DNA of 64,000 bases from Mycolicibacterium gadium (lineage in GTDB: Bacteria; Actinomycetota; Actinomycetes; Mycobacteriales; Mycobacteriaceae), in NCBI RefSeq assembly GCF_010728925.1, contig NZ_AP022608.1, positions 2,108,001 to 2,172,000 on the forward strand. Direction: 5' to 3'. Under the pieces are notes generated by a model. It was not told the origin of the DNA. It worked only from the letters and a program-made list of their open reading frames with translations, and ran no database searches. Positions 8,071 to 16,035 of the stretch are shown one piece after another. Every line of letters starts with the position of its first letter. The first letter of the stretch is position 1. Position numbers and translations under genes: made by a program.

Positions 8071-9318
8071 TCAGTCCCACACCACGTCGAGGCGCGGTGG
8101 CGAACGAAACATGGTTCCGGTGACATAGGGCGGTGGGGCGTCGGGATCCAACCGCAGCCCTGGCAGTTCGTCGAACAGCGCGTTGAAGATCTTGGTGGTC
8201 TCCAGCCGTGCCAGGTGCATTCCGAGGCAAACATGAGCACCGTGGGCAAATCCGATGTGCGGCTTACGTTCCCGGAAGATGTCGAACTTCTCCGGATCGT
8301 CCCAGCGGGTTTCGTCGTGGTTGGCGCTGCCCAGGCTGAGCATCATCGTCGCGCCCTTGGGGACCTGCACGCCACCGATCTCGGTGTCGCAGGTGACCTC
8401 ACGCATGAAGTTCAGCAAGGGTGTCTCCCACCGAATGCCTTCCTCGATCGCCTGGGGCAACAGGCTGCGGTCTGCACGTACAGCGTCGAACTGGTCGGGG
8501 TGTGTCAGCAGTGCCATGGCCAAACTGGCCGTCGAACGCGACGTCGTCTCCGCCCCCGCGGGTAGCAGGTTGCGCATGAAGCCGTAAATCTGCTCGTCTG
8601 TCATCTTCACACCGTTGACTTCCGAGGCGGCCAGGATCGACACCATGTCGTCCTGCGGTTCCCTGCGCCGGTCAGCGAGAATGCCGACGAAGTACTCCTT
8701 CATCTCCGCCGACGCGCGCATTGCGCAGTCCATGTCCGCGCGGAAACCCAGCAGGTCGATGGCTAGACGGTGAAACCACAGCACGTCGGAGTCGGGTAGT
8801 CCGAGCAGGGCGGCAATCACCCGTACCGGGATCGGCATGAAGACCTTGTCGACCAGATCGGCGCGTTTGGCGTCCTTGAACTTCGCGATGGTGCTGTCCA
8901 CCAGCGGTCCGACAAGCTCAGCGTCCCAACGCTTCATCGACGAACGCGCAAACGCGAACTCGTGCAGCTTGCGATAGATCGCGTGCTCGGGTTCCTGCAT
9001 CTCCAGGATTGTGGGGCCTTGCAGCGGCCGCACGACGTCCTCATAGCATCGTGTGCTGAACGTGATGTTGTCGGTGAAGACGGCCTTCACGGTGTCGAAC
9101 GAGTACGCCGTGAATGTCTGCGGACCATCGCCGCTGTTGCCGACCATCCCCATCTCCGGCCAACCGGCGTGTACGGGGCCCTGGGCGCGCAGTTCCTTCA
9201 GCGTCGGATATGGCGACGCATCACCGTCGGCGCCCATCCCCTCGTTGAATTTGTCCTGCGCATCCCGGATGCTCTGCTCGAGTTCCTCTTGGCTTGTCCT
9301 GGTCGCCGGCTTCGCCAT
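8071..9318 (-). CDS. Cytochrome P450
   Basis: 415-aa complete bacterial P450. The I-helix is AGAETT (254-259), the K-helix ExxR is Glu293/Arg296, and the haem-binding loop FAHGAHVCLG has the axial Cys at 364. It is soluble, with no membrane anchor, so it needs separate ferredoxin and reductase. GAGGAG eight bases upstream marks the ATG at 9318; an in-frame ATG at 9339 lacks one. The promoter region contains a duplicated operator at 9352-9392, shared with the divergent DAPDH-like gene at 9445. Substrate unknown; general fold resembles mycobacterial CYPs that oxidise terpenoid or steroid-like molecules. Confidence 0.95.
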   Translation of the reverse strand: MAKPATRTSQEELEQSIRDAQDKFNEGMGADGDASPYPTLKELRAQGPVHAGWPEMGMVGNSGDGPQTFTAYSFDTVKAVFTDNITFSTRCYEDVVRPLQGPTILEMQEPEHAIYRKLHEFAFARSSMKRWDAELVGPLVDSTIAKFKDAKRADLVDKVFMPIPVRVIAALLGLPDSDVLWFHRLAIDLLGFRADMDCAMRASAEMKEYFVGILADRRREPQDDMVSILAASEVNGVKMTDEQIYGFMRNLLPAGAETTSRSTASLAMALLTHPDQFDAVRADRSLLPQAIEEGIRWETPLLNFMREVTCDTEIGGVQVPKGATMMLSLGSANHDETRWDDPEKFDIFRERKPHIGFAHGAHVCLGMHLARLETTKIFNALFDELPGLRLDPDAPPPYVTGTMFRSPPRLDVVWD

Positions 9319-9351
9319 CTGACGGCTCCTCACTGCCACTTGCCATCGAAC

Positions 9352-9392
9352 AACCTACATGTTGTTGGTTGAGAACCTACATGATGTAGGTT
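9352..9392. promoter_or_regulatory. Tandem operator between P450 and DAPDH-like genes
   Basis: Two 19-bp elements are spaced 22 bp start to start: AACCTACATGTTGTTGGTT (9352-9370, imperfect) and AACCTACATGATGTAGGTT (9374-9392, perfect palindrome around a central G). They fill the divergent promoter region of the P450 (start 9318) and the DAPDH-like gene (start 9445). The form is typical of a TetR-class dimer site bound twice. Confidence 0.68.
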
Positions 9393-9444
9393 GAACGGAT
9401 CCATCAACCGTGGTAATCGCGAAAATGCAACCAGGAGCGTTCGA

Positions 9445-10524
9445 TTGGCAACTCGAGTGGTGCAGTGGGCAACCGGCGCGGTCGGAACCCCCGCGTTGGC
9501 GGAATTGATCGAGAATCCCGATTTCCAGCTCGTTGGTGTGCTGGTGTACGACCCGGCCAAAGCCGGTCAGGATGCTGGGGCCCTATGCGGCCTACCCCCC
9601 ACCACGGGCGTGCTGGCCACCACAGACAAAGAGGAGATCCTGGCATTGCGGCCCGACGTGGTCATCCACGCGGCGAGCAAGGCACATGCCGTCGAAACCA
9701 ATGCCGAGGACATCTGCCGACTCCTCGGGTCGGGAATAAATGTCATCACCACGACCTCCTACAACCATCTGCCCACCTACGGAGCCGAGACCGAGTCCGC
9801 GTTCGTCGAAGCCTGCCGCACCGGCGGATCCCGTTTCCACGCTGCGGGTGAAAACCCTGGCTTCATGTTCGAGCGCCTCGTCGCGACGGTGACCGCGCTG
9901 TCGAAGACGATCGACCGCATCGACCTGTACGAGGCCACCGATGTGTCGGCCGTCGACAGCAGGCCCATGCTCGTAGATCTGATGGGCATGGGCCGTCCGC
10001 CCGAGGACGTCAGCGCCGACTCGCCGATCATCAAGAAGCTCGACCTCGCCTACCGGCAGGCGCTCAATGCCACGGCGGACGTTCTGGGTATCACGCTGTC
10101 GCATGTCGATGTGTCGGTGGACGCCACGACGCTGCCCCACGACATCGAGGTCCGCGCAGGCACGATCGAAGCGGGAACGGTCGTCGGTCAACGCTTCTCG
10201 TGGGTGGGGCACTGGTCAGGCCGGCCACTGCTCGCCATCCACGAGGAATGGGTGCTGACGCGCGACCTGCCGCAATGGGGATTGAAGCCGCTGGCACCGG
10301 GCGAGAAGGCGCCGTTGATCCGGGCCGTCATCAAGGGCACACCGAGCTTCGAACTACAGCTGGACGTCGGGTTCGACGAGAAGCCGGCCGACGGCACGCA
10401 CGCGCAGCCCGGTCATCTCATGATCGCGATGGGCGCGGTACGGGCGATACCCGATGTGCTGGCCGCGCCGCCGGGTGTTGTGGCGGCGCCGGTGTTCGGG
10501 GCGATCCAACTGAGATCCGACTAA
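9445..10524 (+). CDS. DapB/DAPDH-like oxidoreductase (paralog 3)
   Basis: 359 aa starting at a TTG (9445) seven bases after AGGAG. The ORF is open 18 codons upstream to another TTG, but that one overlaps the operator. It carries TRVVQWATGAVG at the N-terminus, GENPGFMFE near the middle, MGMGRPPED, and the same C-terminal domain as its paralogs. Like the 4825 gene it uses TTG, suggesting low-efficiency initiation as a shared trait. It is divergent from P450/paralog 2 across a duplicated operator and ends at a strong bidirectional hairpin. Confidence 0.82.
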   Translation: MATRVVQWATGAVGTPALAELIENPDFQLVGVLVYDPAKAGQDAGALCGLPPTTGVLATTDKEEILALRPDVVIHAASKAHAVETNAEDICRLLGSGINVITTTSYNHLPTYGAETESAFVEACRTGGSRFHAAGENPGFMFERLVATVTALSKTIDRIDLYEATDVSAVDSRPMLVDLMGMGRPPEDVSADSPIIKKLDLAYRQALNATADVLGITLSHVDVSVDATTLPHDIEVRAGTIEAGTVVGQRFSWVGHWSGRPLLAIHEEWVLTRDLPQWGLKPLAPGEKAPLIRAVIKGTPSFELQLDVGFDEKPADGTHAQPGHLMIAMGAVRAIPDVLAAPPGVVAAPVFGAIQLRSD

Positions 10525-10527
10525 GTC

Positions 10528-10587
10528 TCGCGCCCTAACGGGTTGATCGCATGCAGCTGGTGCCGGTAATCAACCCGTAAAGCGCGA
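10528..10587. terminator. Long-stem bidirectional terminator
   Basis: Nested inverted repeat in the 82-bp gap between convergent genes: outer arms TCGCGC (10528-10533) / GCGCGA (10582-10587), inner arms CGGGTTGAT / ATCAACCCG (10539-10547, 10569-10577). The stem is strong and lacks a U-tract, as is common in mycobacteria. Confidence 0.65.
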
Positions 10588-10606
10588 TTCCGCTCGGGCG
10601 AGCCCA

Positions 10607-11752
10607 CTAGGAGCTGCCGACTCCCACCGCGAGTGAGATGTGGTCACTTGGCGCCGAGTGGAACACGTGAGCGCTGCCGTCCGGCAGCACCCTGCGGGCG
10701 ATCAGGTAATCCGACCCCAGCCAACCCTGCCGGATGAAGCGGCCGAAGCGCAGGAACGTGCCGGGCGCGCCGCTGGCTGACGGCACGAGCTTCACCTGCT
10801 CGATACCGTCCTTGACCCCTGAGCCGGTCAGTGGTCGGGCGGCCGCAAGCCCGCGCACGATCACCGTCGCGACGTCGTGAGCGAGTCCGGGCATGGAGTG
10901 GCCTGGCCTGCGACCGTAACGGGCCTCGAACCGGTCCAGGAACGCTTGTCCGATGGTGTTGCGCTCGTCGTAGCTGTCGAGTCCGATCCAGCCGCGTAGA
11001 TGGTGCCTCCACTCGGCGCTGATGTGCGCCATCTCGAAGGCGGTGGTCGTATACCGCGGTGGATCCCAATCGTCGGCGAGCAACGCGTCGGAGAAACCCC
11101 ACAGCCCGTGGCCGAAGCCCACGTGCACAAGAGCGTCGGGTTCGGCATCCCGGAGCTCTTTCACCGCGACGGCCTTGTCGGCCTCGACCTGCGGAATAGC
11201 AACCGTCGTAACGACTTTCAAACCAGCGGCCGCGTAGGCCTTCTCCGCGAATGCGAGGTACTCTTTGCCGATCAACGATGCCTCGTAGGCGATCGCGATC
11301 CGGGATCTGCCGTCGCCGAGCATCACCGCCGCCAGCATGACGGGCTCTTCCGGCATCGACCCGTTGTTGAGTGCGAACGTCCATTCAGTCAGTGCGCCTT
11401 CGGAGCCTGACAGGATGATGTTGGGGACCTTGGCGATGCGGTTGGCGTGCGCAGCAAGGGGGACCGCGTTGTCGGACACATACGGCCCGAAGATCGCCAG
11501 GCACCCTTCGGTCACCAACTCGTCGTAGCCCTGCTCAACCGCCTGGTACGTGCCATTGGGCAGCCCGATCACGTTGCGCTCTATCAGTTCAATCGGCCGG
11601 TCGACGAGCCCGGAGGCGACGGCCTCGTCGAACACCAGCCGCAAGCTGTCCACAGTGTCGTTGTCGGTTCCGGCCCGCGTCGGATAGTCGTTGAGCAAGC
11701 CGACTTTGAGCGGTGCCACTGAGCCGTACGCGCGAACGTCATCGTCTGCCAT
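10607..11752 (-). CDS. Type-1 periplasmic-binding-protein-like (branched-chain amino acid / amide type), no signal peptide
   Basis: 381 aa from the ATG at 11752 (an in-frame ATG at 11767 overlaps the operator). The fold pattern is that of ABC branched-chain amino-acid substrate-binding proteins (Peripla_BP_6): PLKVGLLNDYP at the start, AIFGPYVSDNAVPLA around 90-105, then IAIAYEASLIGKEYLAFAEKAY and ALVHVGFGHG in the second lobe. It has no Sec signal, no lipobox and no nearby permease or ATPase genes. It is therefore probably a cytoplasmic ligand-sensing or ligand-binding protein rather than a transporter component. It is divergent from DAPDH paralog 4 and sits beside an operator resembling that of the TetR gene at 12996. 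Confidence 0.78.
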   Translation of the reverse strand: MADDDVRAYGSVAPLKVGLLNDYPTRAGTDNDTVDSLRLVFDEAVASGLVDRPIELIERNVIGLPNGTYQAVEQGYDELVTEGCLAIFGPYVSDNAVPLAAHANRIAKVPNIILSGSEGALTEWTFALNNGSMPEEPVMLAAVMLGDGRSRIAIAYEASLIGKEYLAFAEKAYAAAGLKVVTTVAIPQVEADKAVAVKELRDAEPDALVHVGFGHGLWGFSDALLADDWDPPRYTTTAFEMAHISAEWRHHLRGWIGLDSYDERNTIGQAFLDRFEARYGRRPGHSMPGLAHDVATVIVRGLAAARPLTGSGVKDGIEQVKLVPSASGAPGTFLRFGRFIRQGWLGSDYLIARRVLPDGSAHVFHSAPSDHISLAVGVGSS

Positions 11753-11756
11753 AAGG

Positions 11757-11779
11757 GCAACATACATTATGAAGGTTGT
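11757..11779. promoter_or_regulatory. Operator matching the TetR autoregulatory site
   Basis: A 23-bp element with arms GCAACATACA and ATGAAGGTTG. It agrees with the site at 12961-12983 in 18 of 23 positions by eye. It lies between the divergent binding-protein gene (start 11752) and DAPDH paralog 4 (start 11852), so the TetR at 12996 probably controls this promoter too. Confidence 0.55.
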
Positions 11780-11825
11780 CTCCCAGGAGACGAAAATCGC
11801 CGTTTACGGAATCGCATATGACGAT

Positions 11826-11840
11826 TACCAACGCTTGGTA
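11826..11840. promoter_or_regulatory. Perfect 15-bp palindrome before DAPDH paralog 4
   Basis: TACCAA-CGC-TTGGTA ends 11 bp before the ATG at 11852. It would sit at the transcription start or leader of this gene and may be a repressor site. A second hairpin, GTCTCC-CA-GGAGAC, is nearby at 11778-11791. Confidence 0.4.
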
Positions 11841-11851
11841 GCGTCGCCGCC

Positions 11852-12955
11852 ATGCCTGTCGACACGACCACCAGAAAGAAGTACCGCGTCATCCAGTGGG
11901 GCATGGGCAATGTCGGGACACTCGCATTACGCCATATGGCCCACAATCCGACCTTCGACGTCGTCGGCGTGCTGTGCAATCGTCCCGAGAAGGTCGGCAG
12001 GGACGCGGGTGAGCTCGTCGGGGTCGCACCCATCGGTGTCTCGGCCACCACCGACAAGGACGCCCTTGAGGCGCTCGACGCCGACTGCGTCTTCTATGCA
12101 CCACTGTGGTCGGACGTCGACGAGATCTGCCGGCTACTGCGCGGCGGCAAGAGCGTCGTCGCCTCGGGCGGTGCGTGGTGGCACCGAACCGAGACCAACG
12201 GCGCAGACATCGACAAGATCGAAGCCGCCTGCCAAGAAGGACGGACGTCGTTCCACGGCGGCGGCATCCATCCGGGCTACGCCGCAGATCTATTGGTCCT
12301 CACGCTTGCCCGCATCGTCGGCAAGACCGACCACATCCACATCTACGAAGCGGTGAATTTCAACAAGGACACCTTGAAATACCTCGACGAAATGGGATTC
12401 GGAAAGACACCAGACGAGTTCGCCAAGGGCAATCTCTTCGCGGACGCGTGGTCGCTTTTCGCGCAGTCGCTGACCATGGTCGTGGAAGGTCTCGGCAAGA
12501 CCGTCGAGAAGTTCACGACGGATGTCGAACTCGGCCTCGCCGTCCGTGACATCCCGTACGAGGGCTCGGCCGACATGGACATGCCCGGCCTGAAAGGGGT
12601 GATCAAGCCGGGGACCGTCGCGTCCCAGCATCACATCTGGACGGCTTGGGTAGACGGACGGCCATTCATCACGCTGCATGAGCTGTACTCGTTCACCGAC
12701 CACGACGCGATCGAGCCCAAGCCCGACTGGGAGCCCTACTACCACTACCGGATCGTGATCGAAGGCGACCCCGGCACCGAGTTGATCCTTCGCGGCGACC
12801 AGCACGCTCGCGACACCGCCAAGCCCGGCTACGTCGGTTACGCGTGGACGGCCATGGAGCCGGTCAACTCGATTCCGGCAATCTGCGACGCGCCACCCGG
12901 CTTCAAGGCCCACAGCGATCTAGGGCTCATGCCCGTGATCGGGATCGTGCGCTGA
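11852..12955 (+). CDS. DapB/DAPDH-like oxidoreductase (paralog 4)
   Basis: 367 aa from an ATG. RVIQWGMGNVG replaces the WATG of the other paralogs, GGIHPGYAAD is the mid-protein turn, and EMGFGKTPDEF and an acidic C-terminal domain follow. It is the most diverged of the four (different beta-1 loop, longer C-terminal half with GSADMDMPGLKGVIKPGTVASQHHIW). It is divergent from the binding-protein gene and immediately upstream of the TetR gene on the same strand, with 40 bp between containing the TetR operator. Cofactor NAD(P)(H) is inferred from the fold. Confidence 0.82.
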   Translation: MPVDTTTRKKYRVIQWGMGNVGTLALRHMAHNPTFDVVGVLCNRPEKVGRDAGELVGVAPIGVSATTDKDALEALDADCVFYAPLWSDVDEICRLLRGGKSVVASGGAWWHRTETNGADIDKIEAACQEGRTSFHGGGIHPGYAADLLVLTLARIVGKTDHIHIYEAVNFNKDTLKYLDEMGFGKTPDEFAKGNLFADAWSLFAQSLTMVVEGLGKTVEKFTTDVELGLAVRDIPYEGSADMDMPGLKGVIKPGTVASQHHIWTAWVDGRPFITLHELYSFTDHDAIEPKPDWEPYYHYRIVIEGDPGTELILRGDQHARDTAKPGYVGYAWTAMEPVNSIPAICDAPPGFKAHSDLGLMPVIGIVR

Positions 12956-12960
12956 CGCCT

Positions 12961-12983
12961 GCAACATTCAGCATGAATGTTGC
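12961..12983. promoter_or_regulatory. TetR autoregulatory operator
   Basis: Perfect inverted repeat with 9-bp arms GCAACATTC and GAATGTTGC around AGCAT, ending 12 bp before the TetR ATG at 12996. Position and symmetry are those of a self-binding TetR site. Confidence 0.72.
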
Positions 12984-12995
12984 TACGATGCTCGA

Positions 12996-13628
12996 ATGGC
13001 CAAGCGTGGTGGCACCGATGTCGAGCGCCGGGCGCGTGGAGATCAGACCAGAAGCGATCTCGTCGACGCCGGACGCGCATTGTTCGTCGAGAAGGGATAT
13101 TTCGGGACCAGCATCTCGGATCTGGTGACGAGGTCCGGGGTCGGCACGCGAGGCGCCTTCTACCACCACTTCAAGGACAAGGCGGAACTGTTTCGCGCGG
13201 TGTTCGAGGACGTGGAGCGCGACCTGACGCTGCGCTCACTGGCGTCGCCGCCGCCCGGCGCGGATGCGTGGGAACGACTGTCCACCGGCATGCGCGGCTT
13301 TCTCGAATCGGCGCTGGAGCCCGAAGTGCAGCGCGTGATGCTACTCGACGGTCCGGTCGTGCTGGGCTGGCAGACACTGCGCGCCATCGAGGAAGGCAAC
13401 AGCATCGCCCTGATCAACGAAATGGTGGCCGAGGCCATCGCTGACGGCATCATCGATGACCACCCCGTCGGCGAGCTGACTCACCTCTTAGTGGCCGCAG
13501 TCGAGGAGGCAGCCCTACTCGTCGCCCATGCCGACAAGCCCGCCAAGGCGCGAGAGAGGGCGACCCAAGTCCTCGACCGCCTGCTGCTGAGTTTCGCCGT
13601 CGAACCGCGAAAAGTACTGCGCCGGTAA
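12996..13628 (+). CDS. TetR/AcrR family transcriptional regulator
   Basis: 210 aa. The N-terminal helix-turn-helix (residues about 17-62) has the family signature FVEKGYFGTSISDLVTRSGVGTRGAFYHHFKDKAELF. The C-terminal domain is helical and would bind an effector. No ribosome site is obvious, but the ATG fits the HTH position. The operator directly upstream implies autorepression, and the similar site at 11757 implies control of the divergent binding-protein/DAPDH promoter. Candidate further targets are the SDR-ALDH-ADH operon that follows. Confidence 0.92.
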   Translation: MAKRGGTDVERRARGDQTRSDLVDAGRALFVEKGYFGTSISDLVTRSGVGTRGAFYHHFKDKAELFRAVFEDVERDLTLRSLASPPPGADAWERLSTGMRGFLESALEPEVQRVMLLDGPVVLGWQTLRAIEEGNSIALINEMVAEAIADGIIDDHPVGELTHLLVAAVEEAALLVAHADKPAKARERATQVLDRLLLSFAVEPRKVLRR

Positions 13629-13679
13629 AGTTCTGCCCAGTCATGAAGCCGGGGCCGCCAAAGTGGAAATGATTGTTTT

Positions 13680-13695
13680 CGATATGTGAATATCG
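13680..13695. promoter_or_regulatory. Inverted repeat upstream of SDR-ALDH-ADH operon
   Basis: CGATAT-GTGA-ATATCG lies 53 bp before the SDR ATG in an AT-rich stretch. It differs from the TetR operator, so it may bind another regulator or overlap the promoter. Confidence 0.4.
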
Positions 13696-13747
13696 TGCTT
13701 CTGCACCAATGATAATGTTCCTCTCAATGTCCTTTCAAGGAGACCTG

Positions 13748-14536
13748 ATGGCAGACGTACCGCCGCTGAGAGTTGCCGTCGTCGGCGCATCTGCGGGGCT
13801 GGGCCGGTGCATCGGCATCGGCCTGGCTGCGAAGGGCGTACGCGTCGCCTTTCTGGCCCGCCGACGTGACCGGCTGGAGAACGCCGCCAAAGAGGCGGGC
13901 GAAGGCGCGCTCGCCGTTGCTTGCGATGTCACCGAGGGTGCGGCCTGCCGAAATGCGATCGCAGAGGTCGTTGACGCATTCGGTGGTCTCGATGCACTCG
14001 TGTACACAACCGGCGTCGGCGTGCTCTCCCCGCTGGCCGATGTCGACGCCGAACAGTGGGCGAAGTTGTTCGCCACCAACGTCACCGGCGCCTCCCTGAT
14101 CACCGCTGCCGCCGCACCTCACTTGGCTGCCGCTGCAGGTTCGGCGATATACCTCTCTTCGCTCAGCGCTTCATACTCGGCGCCCTGGCCGATGCTGGGT
14201 GCGTATGCAGTCTCGAAAGCTGCACTGGACAAGCTAGTCGAGGCGTGGCGCATCGAGCATCCGAACATCGGCTTCACCCGACTGGCGGTCGGCGATTGTT
14301 TCGGCGGCGAAGGCGACTCACAAACCGAATTCAACAAGACCTGGGATGCCGAAGCACTGGAAAAGGCGATCCGGTTGTGGATGGATCGCGGCGAGATGCA
14401 GGGCGGCTTGGTCGAGGCTGACCACCTCGTCGATGTCGTGCACTCGGTACTTCGTTGCGGCAATAGCAGCTTCATCCCCTATTTGACCCTGGCTCCTCGG
14501 CCGTCCGGTGCCGTGGCCGAACTTCGACAATGGTGA
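13748..14536 (+). CDS. SDR family oxidoreductase
   Basis: 262-aa short-chain dehydrogenase beginning at the ATG after AAGGAG (13737-13742); the frame is open further upstream without a ribosome site. VGASAGLG is at about 12-19; Ser138/139, Tyr153 and Lys157 (YAVSK) are present, and 'LARRR' after beta-2 favours NADP(H). It resembles the SDR at 2307-3065, including the EAWRIEHPN motif. It is the first gene of a three-gene operon with ALDH (13 bp gap) and alcohol dehydrogenase. Confidence 0.88.
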   Translation: MADVPPLRVAVVGASAGLGRCIGIGLAAKGVRVAFLARRRDRLENAAKEAGEGALAVACDVTEGAACRNAIAEVVDAFGGLDALVYTTGVGVLSPLADVDAEQWAKLFATNVTGASLITAAAAPHLAAAAGSAIYLSSLSASYSAPWPMLGAYAVSKAALDKLVEAWRIEHPNIGFTRLAVGDCFGGEGDSQTEFNKTWDAEALEKAIRLWMDRGEMQGGLVEADHLVDVVHSVLRCGNSSFIPYLTLAPRPSGAVAELRQW

Positions 14537-14549
14537 AGGACACTGAGAA

Positions 14550-16016
14550 GTGACACACGAATCCCGCATGCTCATCGACGGCAAGCTTGTCGAATCTGAA
14601 ACCGGACGCCAATTCGACAACATCAATCCGGCGACGGAAGAAGTGCTCGGCGGCGCGTCTGATGGCACGCGCGCCGACATGGAACGTGCAGTGGCCGCCG
14701 CGCGCCACGCCTTCGACAACACCGACTGGTCGCGCGACGGCGAGGCCCGCGCGGCCGCTCTGCGTCAACTCCAGGCGGCGCTGGAGGCCGAGCGTGAGGA
14801 GCTGCGTGGCGAATTGATCGCCGAAGTTGGCTGCCCACTGCTCAGCACGTTCGGACCGCAGCTCGACGTACCGCTCAAAGAGGCGCTGAGCTGGCCCGCC
14901 GATATGATCAGCCAGTTCCCGTGGAAACGAACGCTTCCGGACAAGGACGCGTTCGGGATGGGCACACCGGCCGCACGTGAAGTCTGGAAGGAACCGATCG
15001 GCGTGGTCGGCGTCGTCACGCCCTGGAACTTCCCGCTCGAGATCATCCTCAACAAGCTCGGTCCCATTCTCGCGATGGGTAACACCGTTGTGCTCAAACC
15101 CGCTCCCGATACACCGTGGAATGCCACCCGGATCGGACGGATCATTGCCGAGCAGACGGACATCCCGCCGGGCGTGGTCAACATCGTCACGTCGTCTGAT
15201 CACCTTGTCGGCGAGGTCCTCTCCACATCGCCGTTGGTCGACATGGTGGCGTTCACCGGATCGACCGCGACCGGTCGACGCATCATGGCTGCCGCTTCGG
15301 AAACTGTGAAGCCGACATTCCTCGAACTCGGCGGTAAGTCGGTGTACCTCGTTCTCGACGAGGAAAGCGTCGACACTACCGTCGGTGGTTCAGCGTTCAT
15401 TTCCATGCACGCCGGCCAAGGCTGTGCGATGCCCACCCGTCTCTTGGTGCCGAATTCCCGGTACGAGGACGCCGTCGAGATCGTCAAAGTCGCGATGGAG
15501 AAGAACAAGTACGGCGATCCGACGGATCCCTCGGTGCTACAGGGACCACAGGTGTCCAAGCGGCAGCAGGAGCGGGTGCTCGGATACATCGAGAAGGGCA
15601 AGCAGGAGGGCGCGCGACTCGTCACCGGCGGCGGTGTGCCCCAACACCTTTCCAAGGGTTACTTCGTCGAACCGACGGTCTTCGCGGACGTGGACAACGC
15701 CATGACGATCGCCCAGGAGGAGATCTTCGGCCCGGTGCTCTCGGTTATCGGTTTCGACGACGACGACGACGCGGTGCGCATTGCCAACGACTCGATCTAC
15801 GGCCTGTCCGGGGTGGTGTTCGCCGACGACCTGGAACGTGCGAAGGGCGTGGCCAGCCGTATCCGGACCGGCACGCTCGGCATCAACGGCGGCCTGTGGT
15901 ACGGCGCTGACGCGCCATTTGGTGGCTATAAGCAGTCCGGCATCGGGCGGCAGTGCGGCATCGAAGGTCTGGAGATCTTCACCGAAACCAAGACCGTCGG
16001 CTGGCCGGCGTCATAG
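14550..16016 (+). CDS. Aldehyde dehydrogenase
   Basis: 488-aa NAD(P)-dependent aldehyde dehydrogenase. The oxyanion Asn160 (TPWNFP), general base Glu259 (LELGGKS) and nucleophile Cys292 (GQGCAMPT) are all in place, and length is normal for the family. The start is GTG with AAGGA upstream. It lies between an SDR and a zinc alcohol dehydrogenase, so the operon could convert an alcohol to aldehyde and then to acid. Substrate unknown. Confidence 0.95.
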   Translation: MTHESRMLIDGKLVESETGRQFDNINPATEEVLGGASDGTRADMERAVAAARHAFDNTDWSRDGEARAAALRQLQAALEAEREELRGELIAEVGCPLLSTFGPQLDVPLKEALSWPADMISQFPWKRTLPDKDAFGMGTPAAREVWKEPIGVVGVVTPWNFPLEIILNKLGPILAMGNTVVLKPAPDTPWNATRIGRIIAEQTDIPPGVVNIVTSSDHLVGEVLSTSPLVDMVAFTGSTATGRRIMAAASETVKPTFLELGGKSVYLVLDEESVDTTVGGSAFISMHAGQGCAMPTRLLVPNSRYEDAVEIVKVAMEKNKYGDPTDPSVLQGPQVSKRQQERVLGYIEKGKQEGARLVTGGGVPQHLSKGYFVEPTVFADVDNAMTIAQEEIFGPVLSVIGFDDDDDAVRIANDSIYGLSGVVFADDLERAKGVASRIRTGTLGINGGLWYGADAPFGGYKQSGIGRQCGIEGLEIFTETKTVGWPAS

Positions 16017-16035
16017 CCGGATTGAAGGAGACCTC

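Noticed and set aside
10607..11752. A complete ABC transporter operon
   Set aside because: No permease or ATPase gene is adjacent, and the binding protein lacks a signal peptide.
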